Below are positions 1 to 10,966 of a stretch of 64,000 nucleotides of DNA, piece by piece. Numbering within the stretch: position 1 is the first letter of the stretch; each line of letters opens with the position of its first letter. The position numbers and the translations under genes were made by a program. The notes below the pieces were generated by a model. That model was not told where the DNA came from. It saw only the letters and a program-made list of their open reading frames with translations, and did no database searches. The stretch comes from Labyrinthula sp. Ha (taxonomy: Eukaryota > Sar > Bigyra > Labyrinthulida > Labyrinthulaceae): NCBI GenBank assembly GCA_015227615.1, contig JAALGZ010000029.1:124001-188000 (forward strand), read 5' to 3'.

Positions 1-66
1 GGGTGTAAAGAAAACGTTCTATAACATTTTATACAGAAATTAAACTACGCCCTGACATATAACAAC

Positions 67-2316
67 TTAAATACTAGGTGAGATTATTTCACTCTTTTTA
101 ATCTCTGTATCCTGAAATTTTTGAGCCGACCAATATTTTTGATCCCCACTAATGAAAAACATCTCCGCTATAACAAAAGTAAGATAACTCATCCCTGCCA
201 TAAAAGCTGTTGCAAGTAACGGCATCAACCAAGGAGTATCAGTAACTGTACCAGCAAAACAAAAATTTAAGTCAAAGGTATCAAACTCATCTGTACAGTA
301 ATCAGGAGCAATACTTTCAAAATCAGGATCGAGAACTCTTCCATGAATAGGTCCAAAGGTTTCAAACTGTTCTTCATCATAAAGCGACTCAAAATTACTT
401 TCATCAAGATTTTCAAATACAGCTTCGTTGCGATCACTGCATTCTTTATTTGCAGTGCCTAAATCCAAAGGATCTAGATCAAACCGTGTAGTATTGAAAA
501 GTTCTTCATCAGCTTCTTCTGAGCAAGCTTGAAAGGCTAATGCTTGTTCAAATGCAACAAAATCATACCCTGGACAACCAATGAAGGTATTAAGAAAATC
601 ATCCACTCCTCTGCACCACTGTCTCGAAACTGCACGTACCTGCCCTTCACTTGATGGAACCATCCCCTGAGTGATACAGGTACCCTCTCTTTCCTCAAAA
701 AAGACTTGCGGAATAGGATTCAAATTATCATCTTCTGGTACAGGATTTCCCTTAGAAGGTGAACCAACAATTAGGAAGGACATTTGACCTAATGTACAAG
801 TACTTGGCTTTTGGTCAAACGGGAAATCAGTATCTTCTCCATTATAGTATCCACAGCTGTCAATTCCACAAAGGCAATCATTATTCCCAAATTCATCCAC
901 AGTATCGAGGCAAGAATCATCAGGTCTAAATGGTGCGATATAGTTTGCAAAAGCGTTTCCAAGAATAGTAATTCCAACCAACTTTGCAAATGCTTCGCTT
1001 GATCTCAAAGCACCAGCAAGTGCTCCGTTCTCTTTTGAGTCTACCTGTCCCATGATGATAGAAATTAAGATTGGAGAAGATGGAGCAGCAAAAAAACTCA
1101 CGGGAACTGCAGCATAGGCAACTTTTACATTGTAGGCAACAGATGTAACAACCCCAAGAAGAATTGTAGCAACTGCTCCAATGTGAAATGCGGTTTTTAC
1201 CCCAGCAACAGATACATATACATGAGTCATTATAATAGCTCCAAATCCTGCTGCGATCCAAACGGCTAGACTGTACGCAATAAATACTTGAGGTTCAGTA
1301 ATGGCATATCGTCTTAACCACCAACCTCCAAGAATTGCTTCTTGCGAACCAATGCCTATCCAAGCAAACACAATAGCAATCCATAGACAGAAAAAGTACT
1401 TTGTTCTTGTAATCAGACCAACAAAACCAAGCGGATTGGCTCTCTTTAAGCTAATTTCATCTGTTCTATCAGAAATGTGTAAACTTTCGGGAAGAAAGAA
1501 GAATCCAACGAGGGTTCCCAAACCCGCAAGGGAAAACCCAGCAAGGAAACTATAGTTAAATAACTTGTTGAACGCATCAAAATCTTCACTTCTAGCTGTT
1601 GTTAAGGAGGAAATTCCAAGAGACATAGCAGCACCAAACATTAACCCACAGAAAAACCCGAATCCCTGTAAGAAACCTAATCCGCGGGCCAAGACTTCTG
1701 GTTTTGAAATATCTGTTGCATATGCTACACCATGAGCACCTACAGGAGATGCACTTCCTAGAATACCAGCTCCAAGAATCATTAAACCAGGACGACGAAG
1801 ATTCCAACCCATGATGAAGAACAAAGCAGAAGCAGCGTATCCAGAAAGCGCAAACAACATAACTGGTCTACGACCGTATTTATCGGACACAACACCCCAG
1901 AAAGAACCAAAGAGAAATGTCATACTTCGAAGCAGCATAAGGGCAACAGTATAGACAGTTTGGGACTCAGATGTTGGTGCAAAGCAAGCGGAATCTACTT
2001 CTAAGTCGCACCCATTGTTTTCGTTCACAATGGAGTGAATAGAAAGAGGGAAGGCGATGAATACCATAACAATATATGCACCAGCAGCACAGAAGAGAAG
2101 AAAGGTTGCTACGCTCAAAGCCTTATAGTACTGGAATGGGTCAGTAATAACTGACTTTGAAAGGTTCTTTACAGATTCGTCGTCATCTGTAGTCATGGGA
2201 ACAGGAGCATCTGGATCAGCTAAAGGATTTTTTGCACTAAATTCTCCTAGAGAGCTATTTCTCACTTTTGGTCCAGGGGTAGAAAGTTCAAAATTTGAGT
2301 CTCCTTTATCTGCCAT
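67..2316 (-). CDS. Major facilitator superfamily transporter with large Cys-rich loop
   Basis: A 749-residue polytopic membrane protein, read from an ATG at 2316 with no intron. The first 60 residues are polar and probably cytosolic. Transmembrane segments begin near residue 66. The MFS loop 2-3 signature, G-x-x-x-D-x-x-G-R-R (GVVSDKYGRR), sits at about 141-150, followed by further hydrophobic segments to about 462, which is the usual MFS pore domain. Unusual is a soluble insert at about 463-689, acidic, with 12 cysteines and one N-glycosylation sequon (NTT), just before the last membrane segment (about 695-720). The even number of cysteines suggests a disulphide-bonded luminal or extracellular domain (inference). 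The substrate cannot be told from sequence; the core is of the drug/sugar/tetracycline-carrier type. The 3' end lies close to the window edge; upstream 2317 onward is gene-free. Confidence 0.85.
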   Translation of the reverse strand: MADKGDSNFELSTPGPKVRNSSLGEFSAKNPLADPDAPVPMTTDDDESVKNLSKSVITDPFQYYKALSVATFLLFCAAGAYIVMVFIAFPLSIHSIVNENNGCDLEVDSACFAPTSESQTVYTVALMLLRSMTFLFGSFWGVVSDKYGRRPVMLFALSGYAASALFFIMGWNLRRPGLMILGAGILGSASPVGAHGVAYATDISKPEVLARGLGFLQGFGFFCGLMFGAAMSLGISSLTTARSEDFDAFNKLFNYSFLAGFSLAGLGTLVGFFFLPESLHISDRTDEISLKRANPLGFVGLITRTKYFFCLWIAIVFAWIGIGSQEAILGGWWLRRYAITEPQVFIAYSLAVWIAAGFGAIIMTHVYVSVAGVKTAFHIGAVATILLGVVTSVAYNVKVAYAAVPVSFFAAPSSPILISIIMGQVDSKENGALAGALRSSEAFAKLVGITILGNAFANYIAPFRPDDSCLDTVDEFGNNDCLCGIDSCGYYNGEDTDFPFDQKPSTCTLGQMSFLIVGSPSKGNPVPEDDNLNPIPQVFFEEREGTCITQGMVPSSEGQVRAVSRQWCRGVDDFLNTFIGCPGYDFVAFEQALAFQACSEEADEELFNTTRFDLDPLDLGTANKECSDRNEAVFENLDESNFESLYDEEQFETFGPIHGRVLDPDFESIAPDYCTDEFDTFDLNFCFAGTVTDTPWLMPLLATAFMAGMSYLTFVIAEMFFISGDQKYWSAQKFQDTEIKKSEIISPSI

Positions 2317-5300
2317 GAGTTAGTTTTTTTTGGTTTAACTTCTTAAAGAAAAACCGTGTACGAAAAACTCTGGCACTTGCGTAGTTCCAGCTCTTCTGAT
2401 GCTGTGTACTTATTTAGCGACAGGAACAAGAGCTAGCAAATGATTTTTGGCTTTTTTTTTGTTTGCCTTTGACGGAACGCATTGGTTACATCAGGAGTTT
2501 TCGTTGCTTCTTCTCAACTTCTTGCCTGATTTACATTTTGAACAGTAGGTATTATAAATTCCATGTGTGATATACTACACCTTATACAAGACCTTATATG
2601 TAAATATTAAATATCACATATAAAATTAATTCTCTCAGTAATTCAGCATTTACTTCCGTTTTCAACAACTAGAAATTAAACACGGATTCGATGATATGAC
2701 TTCTGATTTAAGGGCAATTTTGACCATGGGTATCAGAAATCTACAAGAAGAAATTGATTATCTTCTTATGAAAACAGACATACACGCCCTTGAAACAGTA
2801 CTTTAGTAGGAATCTTCTCAACTATAACTCTTCATAACTTCCGATTCTGATAAACACATTTCAACAGAATTAACTCTAATGATATCCTCCAGTGCAGGAG
2901 ATCTGTGTACTCGGGATTTGGCGTAACCAAGGGCTAGAGAATATTAGTACACACTATTTAGAGTGTAAATTACGTTCACTGATGACACAGCTTTGGTTGA
3001 ATGCAAGGGTTGCATAGAATCAAATAAGGTAGAAAAATGTATGGGATGAAATTGTGTCTTGTCGAAGGAAACTTCGTGGAACAGGGTGGATATATGCGCT
3101 TTTATACTTCTTTTAGCAGACAAAAAATGATGATCTTTGTTTAGAGAGCAGTGATACTAGAGAAAGGTTGAAACAATTAGCATCATAAAAGACTTATTCA
3201 TGTGTATTGATACCGTTTCATTTTAGTATGTTTCATTATCATACAATGAACCGCATACTCATATTATTTTTGAAAGTTTAACCTCACTCATATTAAACAA
3301 AATCTATTAAAGTTCTACTCTGTTTAAATAATGCTGCCATAGAAAATCATATGCAATAGGGGGTTACAGCGCGAACTTCAGTCTACTGGGGTTCTATTAA
3401 TAGTAGCCTCAGTCGTTCATTACTTTGCATCGGATATAGCACATTACCTTAGCAAGAAGCGACTCCATAGTTCTAAAACAATTATAGGGTCGAAATTAAC
3501 CTTGAACTAAGTACAATATCTTAACCTAAGAGTCAACTTGTATTTATCCAAAATACATTCAAAAAACTTTTCGAGTGTGGATTGCCCCCAGCGATTTTCC
3601 ATACATGCTTTTAGTACAGTTGGTTGTGATATTGATTTTCTTATTTAAGTAATTTATTTAATAATGCTTCTTTCGGAATACTTTGGCTCGCCTCAAGTTT
3701 CAGTGCTACGATGCAAAATAACTCTTTACAATAAAACCAGTTTTCTATACCAAACATGGTCCAAATATAATAAGTTTACTAGCGGTGTTTGTAGCAAGAG
3801 AGCTCATAAGAATTGTGAGTTCTAGTTAGACACAAAATGACGAGTATCTTTTCTGTGCTACTTGAATTAAAGAGTCCGGCTATATATCATTTTCAGTAGT
3901 ACGATGCTTGAAGGTTCATTGACAAATACCCGAAAATGTACTGCATTGCCAGAGACTCATTTGGCAAGAAATGTTGTCCAAAGCCATCTTAGTTTCATTT
4001 GCAGTTGCAACTTAAGAGATACTTCCAGAGTACATATCTAAAAAGAAATTAGCCAATACTTGACTTTTATTTTATTTTTTCATGGACATGCTTTCTCCGT
4101 AAGATTCTTCCTGTCAAAAATATTAAACACAACCATTGTAGGAAGCCTTGCCATGATGGAATGCGGGAAGACACTAACCAGGCCTTGATTATGAATTTTT
4201 ACAGCGTTCTAAGGAATTTGTTGCATTGGACTCTAACTTGTACTAGCTAGAGTTGACTGTTAGAGCGATAGTAGCACACTTTGAAAGTAATCACCCCCCC
4301 CCAATTTCACGTTGGTAGGGCTAAAGAGTTCCACCACATGAAAAAAACAATGTTAGACGAAGATCTGCCCTTTCCCAAAATCTTTACACAGATAAATAGC
4401 TTTGATGCTACAACATTGGATTTTAAATATGCTACTTATGCCAAGATCTATTTCTCAACTTGAGACACTACTAAGCATAAGATCACAAAAATTAATAGCA
4501 ACCTTAAACTTTAGATTATCATCCTTTAGGCTAAAACTAAAAGCGCAAATTTGCTCATGTGACAGTGTTCAAATTATACTAGCATCAAACTGTGGTCACA
4601 AGAAGTCTAATTAATCAACTCATAGAGCTGATACATCTGGGAATTCCTAATTTTAGAGGATGAAACTGTAGCTTCATGCTCTTAGTTTATGTTGGGCAAA
4701 GCTCCAACTTCCAAATGTTGAACTCAATCATACTCACAAGTTGTTCTAAATTGATATTATCGTTTATTGCCTAAATAATTCCGCTGTCTAATTCGTTTGT
4801 ATCTTTCCCATAGCCCCGCCCTTGTTTTAATTTACCAGATATCGTACTATTTTTATTGAACCACATTGGTAAAGTTATTGTTCCATAGGCCCAAAATACA
4901 GCAAATCTTGTTACTATATAGATATCTTTGGCCAGATTTTAACGGTAAGCTATAGTTAGCTAAAATTCTTGACCATATTGCAGATGATTAAGAAATACGT
5001 CTTCTTACTAGTATGTATTACTATTGCCACTTCAAAAGAAGATGACATAGATTGGCAGATTTCCCGTGTGTTATACAGGAATCTTAGGAATGCTCGACAC
5101 GTTTCTTCAATTATGACACAAGTGTAAAAAACTTAAGTTTCTACTCAAATTTCTGAAACCAAATAGTTTGGTATTTCAGGGTGTGCGAAACCAATTAGGC
5201 CTATCTCATGGTCTTGTCACTTTTGGGATGCGCACACCGAAACACTATTTCAAGACTCTAAATTACTAAGATAATCTCTGTCTTAAAGACCGTTTCGGCG

Positions 5301-8300
5301 ACTAAGGCCTTTCATGCTCGAATAAAAAGCTTGTGTAAAGCTTGACTGTGTGTCTATTATAAATAACGGACTAACTACATGGTTCATTTTATTAATTTCT
5401 TCGTATCAGATGGTTTCGGTATTGCTAAGACGATTTTATACTTTTAAGCGATGCAACAAACATTATTTTGTACAATTGAGAAATACAAGAGGCAACTATG
5501 CCATACTTTAGTTTGAATACCAATGGCAACTAAGGAATATCCTGCTGCTCCGAAGCACAAATATTAAATTATTTTTGTATCTTATAAATAATCAAAACTA
5601 TTGTTATAAGAGTGCTAATAAGTCATCGTACATGCACCCATTTTTGAATCACTGGATTTTCAATTTAATATCAAATTGTAACAGAACCTACCGATATAAA
5701 TTGATTTGCATAGGAAAAGATATTCAACCCTTAGAACAACTGTTTAACTCTTACCCAGCCATTGGAACCCGATGAAGTTGATACTAGCGCCAGTTGTCTC
5801 TAGTTGTACATTTTTTGAAATTAATATTAAAAGCAACTCAGTATCCTCGGGGGTGGTATCGATCAGTTTTTCAAATGTTTCATATCTTGTAAGATGTCAC
5901 CATACTTTTATTCTAATGAAACTGCCATTAATAACGATCAATCTTGAGAGCGCTACGGCGAATAAAAATTTAGGCTCTCAAAAGCAAGAAATAAGCCCCA
6001 CCGAAAAATATCAATTTATAGGAACTCTATACTAGATGATGTACATAAATAAGAGCTCATGCCTCTGAAGCTACTTTGAAGAATACAATCAAAATTTCAA
6101 GGGAATGAAATTATACGGCATAGCTGATTATGCAAACAACCTGAATTGATTCAAAGGTCCTAGGTATGTTCTATGCTGAATATTTTTGAATTCCTGTTCC
6201 TATTTGGAAAATACTCAAAATTAATAGTGGAGTTTATCATAGATAGATTTATAACCGGTTATTTACATCATGTTCATTGAATTTTTGAATTCGTAAGCCC
6301 ACAGACAAGATCCTTTGTGTAGCAATAAATTCACTATTCCCCATAGACTAACATTAAGCTTCGACTATTGCACCTGTGAATGTGTAGTGTATATTTTCAG
6401 CTGAGGTGCTGAACGTAGATTGTTTTTGAGAGCACTATTCCAAAGTACATGTATCTTTGCAAAGAATTAGCCTTACAAGTTGACAATTTGAAAAGAGCGA
6501 TGGCAAGTAAAGAACGGGTTTTATCCTTTAAGTTGTAAATGTTTGTAATCAAGACTTCGGCTGGTTATACATCATCAGAAACCATTTATCACAATATGTA
6601 CTCATAGCCCTGTATCATAATCATATGGGAAATGAGAATTATAGAGATATAAGTTATATTCTCTAGACAATCGAACTTGCCGTGAGCTCGATTACGATGT
6701 GTACTCAAATAATAAATAACTCTCATTTCTTGTATCCTCAAATGGGCTCTCCATGTACTGGTTTGCTTAAGCCACGACATATTGGATAACTGACCAAGCA
6801 CAGGAAATTGGACAATTGATTTAAGAGTCAACTACTTACCCAAATGAAAGATGAATGATGGACCATGCATTCATCTTGAGTCCATGGGATATCACTCTTG
6901 CGCTTATTAGCATCTGTTGCTATGAGTTCCAGTTCAGTTACTACAATCAATATAAAATAAACCCATCAAAGCCAATTTGCTTTATGATTCCCTACAAATT
7001 CTTTAAATAGAATAATTATAGAATGAAACCTGCTAACAATAATTACCCCTTTGAGATTATAATAAGTACTCTTAGTTGGCATTCTGAAACCATATGGCCA
7101 GTTAACGGCCGATTGGTAAAACCTAATGTTCTATGCGTACTATAAAATTATTTCTGACCTACTGATAAGTGCAAAGAATATTTTCTACAATGACAAGTGT
7201 TTCCAAAGTACGAATTCTGTACCATACGGCAAGGATTGAAGAAGATACTTGACCAAGAAAAAATGACGCATGGTAATAAAAGATTACATTTAAGCGAGTA
7301 AGAGAGAGTTGATAAAGTCTGATTTATACCCTTAAAGTTCAGACGTAGTTTTCAATTAGGCTTCATTCGATTTGAAACTATCAGGTGCAGACATGAAAGT
7401 TGTTTTAATGTTTGAGGCCATTTAAAAGTTAATTATAGAGTTACTTGGTCTTTTAATTTTGCCTGTGTTTAGATGTTAATCAAGAAGGTTATCTGGTCCC
7501 CTCTTCGACATTATGTTAAGACTATTTTAACATAGCGAACTCTTGAACGATGATTACCGAATATATCTACGATTTTTTACTCTCCGAGGAACTTTTCCAT
7601 CTTTTTGAATTGTTTTCAAAGCTATAAGTTAAATAACATTTTCTTCAATCAATGACCTAGTTCAGTTAGAACTTGTGTTCCTTTTCATAGTTGTATGGAA
7701 CTACTTGTATTGCTATGTCTTAAGTAATTATCCAAAATGCATATGAATAGGCATGCTCAGCTATAAAGTTATCTAATACCCTAATTCTTAGCAATTGAGC
7801 ATTAATCTCCGATAAAACTTCTGATTTCTGACTCATTCGAGTGTCAGTTGTGAACAGGTTTTAGTTTTTCTCTGATAATATATATTTTTTTGTATATTTC
7901 TGTTAACTCAATTAATTATTAACTCAACTACTACTAGAGGACGTGGCATCGTTTAAAAGAAGAATAAATAATACACAAAGAGATACTCTCCAAAAGGTGT
8001 TATGTTGTAACAGAGCTAACTAAATATATTAACTTAAATTAATAATTTACATATAGCAACGAAGATAGTTATGAAAGTTTCGTGTATCTCTCTATCGAGT
8101 ATTTTTTTCAATCATGTGATATCTCGGTACTCTTAACTATAGCACAATGATTTTTCAAATGTGTCCTTAATTGATTACATACTTGTACTAGACATGATTA
8201 ATGGTTATATCGTAACTACTTAATTTTGTTTTATCTATGTACTCTTATTGTTGTAGTCAGTTGCATGGTCTTCATCTCAAGTATTAGTGCCATTTGGTTT

Positions 8301-8768
8301 TACACCTTTAAGAATTTGGAATACGATCTTGGATGAACGAACTCTTTAAAAAAAGAGACCAGTTTGTAGCACATTTTTGCAAATGCTATAGTTCCAATCC
8401 TATTTTTCTTAGGATACCCCCTTACCAGGAAATCACCTGGCTTGGTACTATCGGTATGACATAACCACTTCCAACAAGTATTTCCTTTTCTTTTGATTTA
8501 ACTAATTCACTCATTAGGATACAACATGTTGTAACTACCAGAAGATCTTACACCACTTAGGATATCTTTTTTTTTATATCTAATTTTCCTTAGAATCAAG
8601 TTAGTAGAACAATTAACCACAGCTATAATGAAAGTTAGAGTTAACTCAGTAAGAGATGCTATAATACTGATTAAATTCTCTTGTATGCAATTATTTTCTT
8701 TCAGCTCTACGTGTTGGATGTAACGTCCCTATTCTGTATATAAATTTCATAAAAAGTGCCACATTTTT
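2317..8768. other. Gene-free AT-rich stretch
   Basis: About 6.4 kb in which I see no frame with recognisable protein similarity. Short open frames (for instance 5575-5775 and 5772-6035 on plus) have no coding feel and no familiar motif. A run of nine C lies near 4293-4301. The first few hundred bases next to 2317 presumably hold the transporter promoter. No tRNA or rRNA signature was found. Confidence 0.5.
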
Positions 8769-10387
8769 TTAAACTCCTCTGTTAAGACTATTAATTTTTA
8801 TGTGTGATACTCGTGTATTATCGAGGTCTGTCACAGTTCCACCTAGACATGCAGGTAGTGAGTTTACATAAGTAAGTTCTAATAGTGCTTCAATTAAGTC
8901 TTTTCGCTCACAATAAATCTTAATGGGTTGTTTCTTCTTACTCAGATAGGCAGTTGTTATAGACACAAGACTCATGGCGACAACATTAAAGACATATCCT
9001 TGTCCGAGAAAATGGACTTCATCGATTGCACCAGGGGTATGATATGCCATAGCAAAAACAATTTCCTTTAAGTACCAAGAAAAAACCCTAACAGCTTCAA
9101 ACCAATTATATGCTTTTTTTGATACGTTTCCTGATGGTAATGAGATATTTGAAATTTGTACGCTCTTCTTTTGAATGCTCTCTTTTGAGTTTTTACGAAA
9201 GCCAAAGGAATCAAATTTATTAATTGAATCCCATGAATCATCGTCATATACTGATGAAGAATCGACCACTATAACGGAGCAAACTATCTTCCGTCTTAGA
9301 CGGCTTAACCTATCTAGGAAAATACTCCTAAACTCTGTGATTGTATAATGATCCAACAGAGACTCAAAAATATCTTCTTCATCCTCTTTTTTTTGTTCTC
9401 TTATCTTCCAGTAATCCATGATATTTCCATTAGACAAAAACGAAAAAAATGGGTAACATCCTCCCTCTTGACCAATATAAAAGGACTTCTTCAAAGTTGC
9501 AATGTTTTTATTTTCAATAAGTAAACGACTTCGAATATCATCAATACCAAACATTTTTCGCCATTCAAGTGTGTCTTTAGTCTGCTTCATTGCTTTTTTT
9601 AGATCAAAATAATGGCTTCTTAGGGTTCTTAGAATTTTTACATCCCCACAAATGTCAGGATATTTCTCCTGAAGATTTTCCTCAGGATAGTACATTCTAA
9701 ACAACTTCAAGAATACTCCTCTACTTTGGCTGACAAGTTCAATTTCAGAGGAAGTAACATCACCGAAGGTTTCTAGGATTGATTTAGTAATAGGAAATTG
9801 AATTAGAGAAGGCTCAAGACTGTTCAAATTGAGTATGGACTCCGATAACTGTTCAGTCAAATTTACTTCAAAACCTTCAAAAAAATCAAATAATTCCTCA
9901 GAAGTTTTTCCTTTCTTCTCTTCTGTTCGCTCATTTTCCTTGTTATTTTCTGACTTTCTTTTCATTCGCCTTACCTCGTGATACCCCGGTTTCAATGAGA
10001 TTCTTGAACCAACTTGTGTTGATTCTCCTTTTCCAGACTGTAAGAAACACGGCCAGTGTTCATTCCTTCTTATTTCCTTCAACACAATATTTTCTTCTTT
10101 CTCCGTGAAAGGTTGCCTCCCATCTCTGCCTCTCAGCTAAAATCTAACACCAAGACAAAACAGACGTGTGCAACAATAGCCTTTCTGAAGGAGTTCTGTG
10201 GATCCTTTGGCCGTACTCGCCTGCTTTCTAACCATTCTTCATAACATTTTCTGGAAAAAATATCACTTCTTCCCTAAACGGTCAAAAACGACAGATACTA
10301 AACGGTCTCTTTATTGAGAGGTATGAACTCTTTAAAGATGGAAAGACCGCTACGAAGTCCAAACTGATTGTACAATTTTTCTGACAT
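8769..10387 (-). CDS. Sec14-like CRAL-TRIO lipid-binding protein, three exons
   Basis: Joined exons on the minus strand: 10387-10304, 10273-10166 and 10136-8769, giving about 519 residues. The ATG at 10387 (MSEKLYNQFG) is preceded in frame by a TAA. Both introns (30 and 29 bp) keep the frame: exon 1 is 28 codons, exon 2 is 36 codons, both phase 0. Without these exons the third exon has no ATG before MKRKSENN. The C-terminal two thirds carry a CRAL-TRIO N-like helical segment (DLKKAMKQTKDTLEWRKMFG) and a CRAL-TRIO lipid-binding domain ending in a Sec14-type LPACLGG segment. Family proteins move or present phosphatidylinositol and other lipids between membranes. The first about 120 residues match nothing I know, and a lysine/glutamate-rich linker follows. 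The neighbour is kinesin-5 on the same strand, 580 bp upstream. I infer the spliced form from frame continuity and intron size; it is not proved by a conserved N-terminal domain. Confidence 0.75.
10137..10165 (-). other. Mini-intron 2 of Sec14-like gene, 29 bp
   Basis: Begins GTCTGT and ends TTAGATTTTAG. Phase 0. Removing it joins ...KAIVAH to LRGRDGR... and removes an in-frame TAG at its last three bases. Confidence 0.7.
10274..10303 (-). other. Mini-intron 1 of Sec14-like gene, 30 bp
   Basis: Begins GTTTAG and ends TTTGACCGTTTAG. Phase 0. Removing it joins ...NKET to GRSDIF... and avoids an immediate in-frame TAG. A TTGAC lies about 10 nt from the 3' end as a possible branch site. Confidence 0.75.
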
Positions 10388-10966
10388 CACTGTGGTGGCA
10401 GTTTATACCTACTGGTGCTTATTTAACACTTCCAGGATTTGTTGCTTTGGAGTTTATACTGTGGAAAAGGCTGATGAGCTTTGGACTTGCTGCCGGGCAA
10501 AGGAGCTGGTATATATCCAAACTGCACTTTTCTAGGCTGTGTGCAGGTATTGTTAATCAGAAGTCAGATATCCCTTAGAAGAAAACTTAGGGAAATTTTC
10601 GTTGTTAAATAGAGTATCAATAATATTAATTTAGCTCTATTTCACTAGAACTCTATTGTGGTAGTTAACTTTCTCAATGAAGGTATTCTACTATAATCGT
10701 TAAGTTATAACAGAGCAAATGAATTTGTTCTGTCTGGACATATATCTTACATTTCTTGCTGTCGTTTGACAGACACGTAATTTGGCTCAAACCAGTTTAC
10801 TAGAGTTTGCAACTCTTGATATAAACTGCTGAGCGTTATTTCTATTATTGCTTATTAGCACGAAGTTAAGTAGAAAGATAGGATTTTACTATAAAGTATG
10901 GACTTAAGATGTTACTGTTTAGTTTACATGCAAATCAGATATTGTACATTACTTAAAAATACGTAT
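10388..10966. other. Spacer between Sec14-like gene and kinesin-5
   Basis: 580 bp holding the 5' flank of the Sec14-like gene and the 3' flank of kinesin-5. The part next to the Sec14 start (to about 10550) is less AT-rich than the rest and contains an open plus-strand frame without an ATG at its start, which I treat as chance. No repeat or RNA gene seen. Confidence 0.45.

Noticed and set aside
10339-10578. Plus-strand open frame of about 79 codons overlapping Sec14-like exon 1 on the opposite strand
   Set aside because: No ATG at its start, no familiar motif, and the opposite-strand exons fit a spliced conserved-domain gene.
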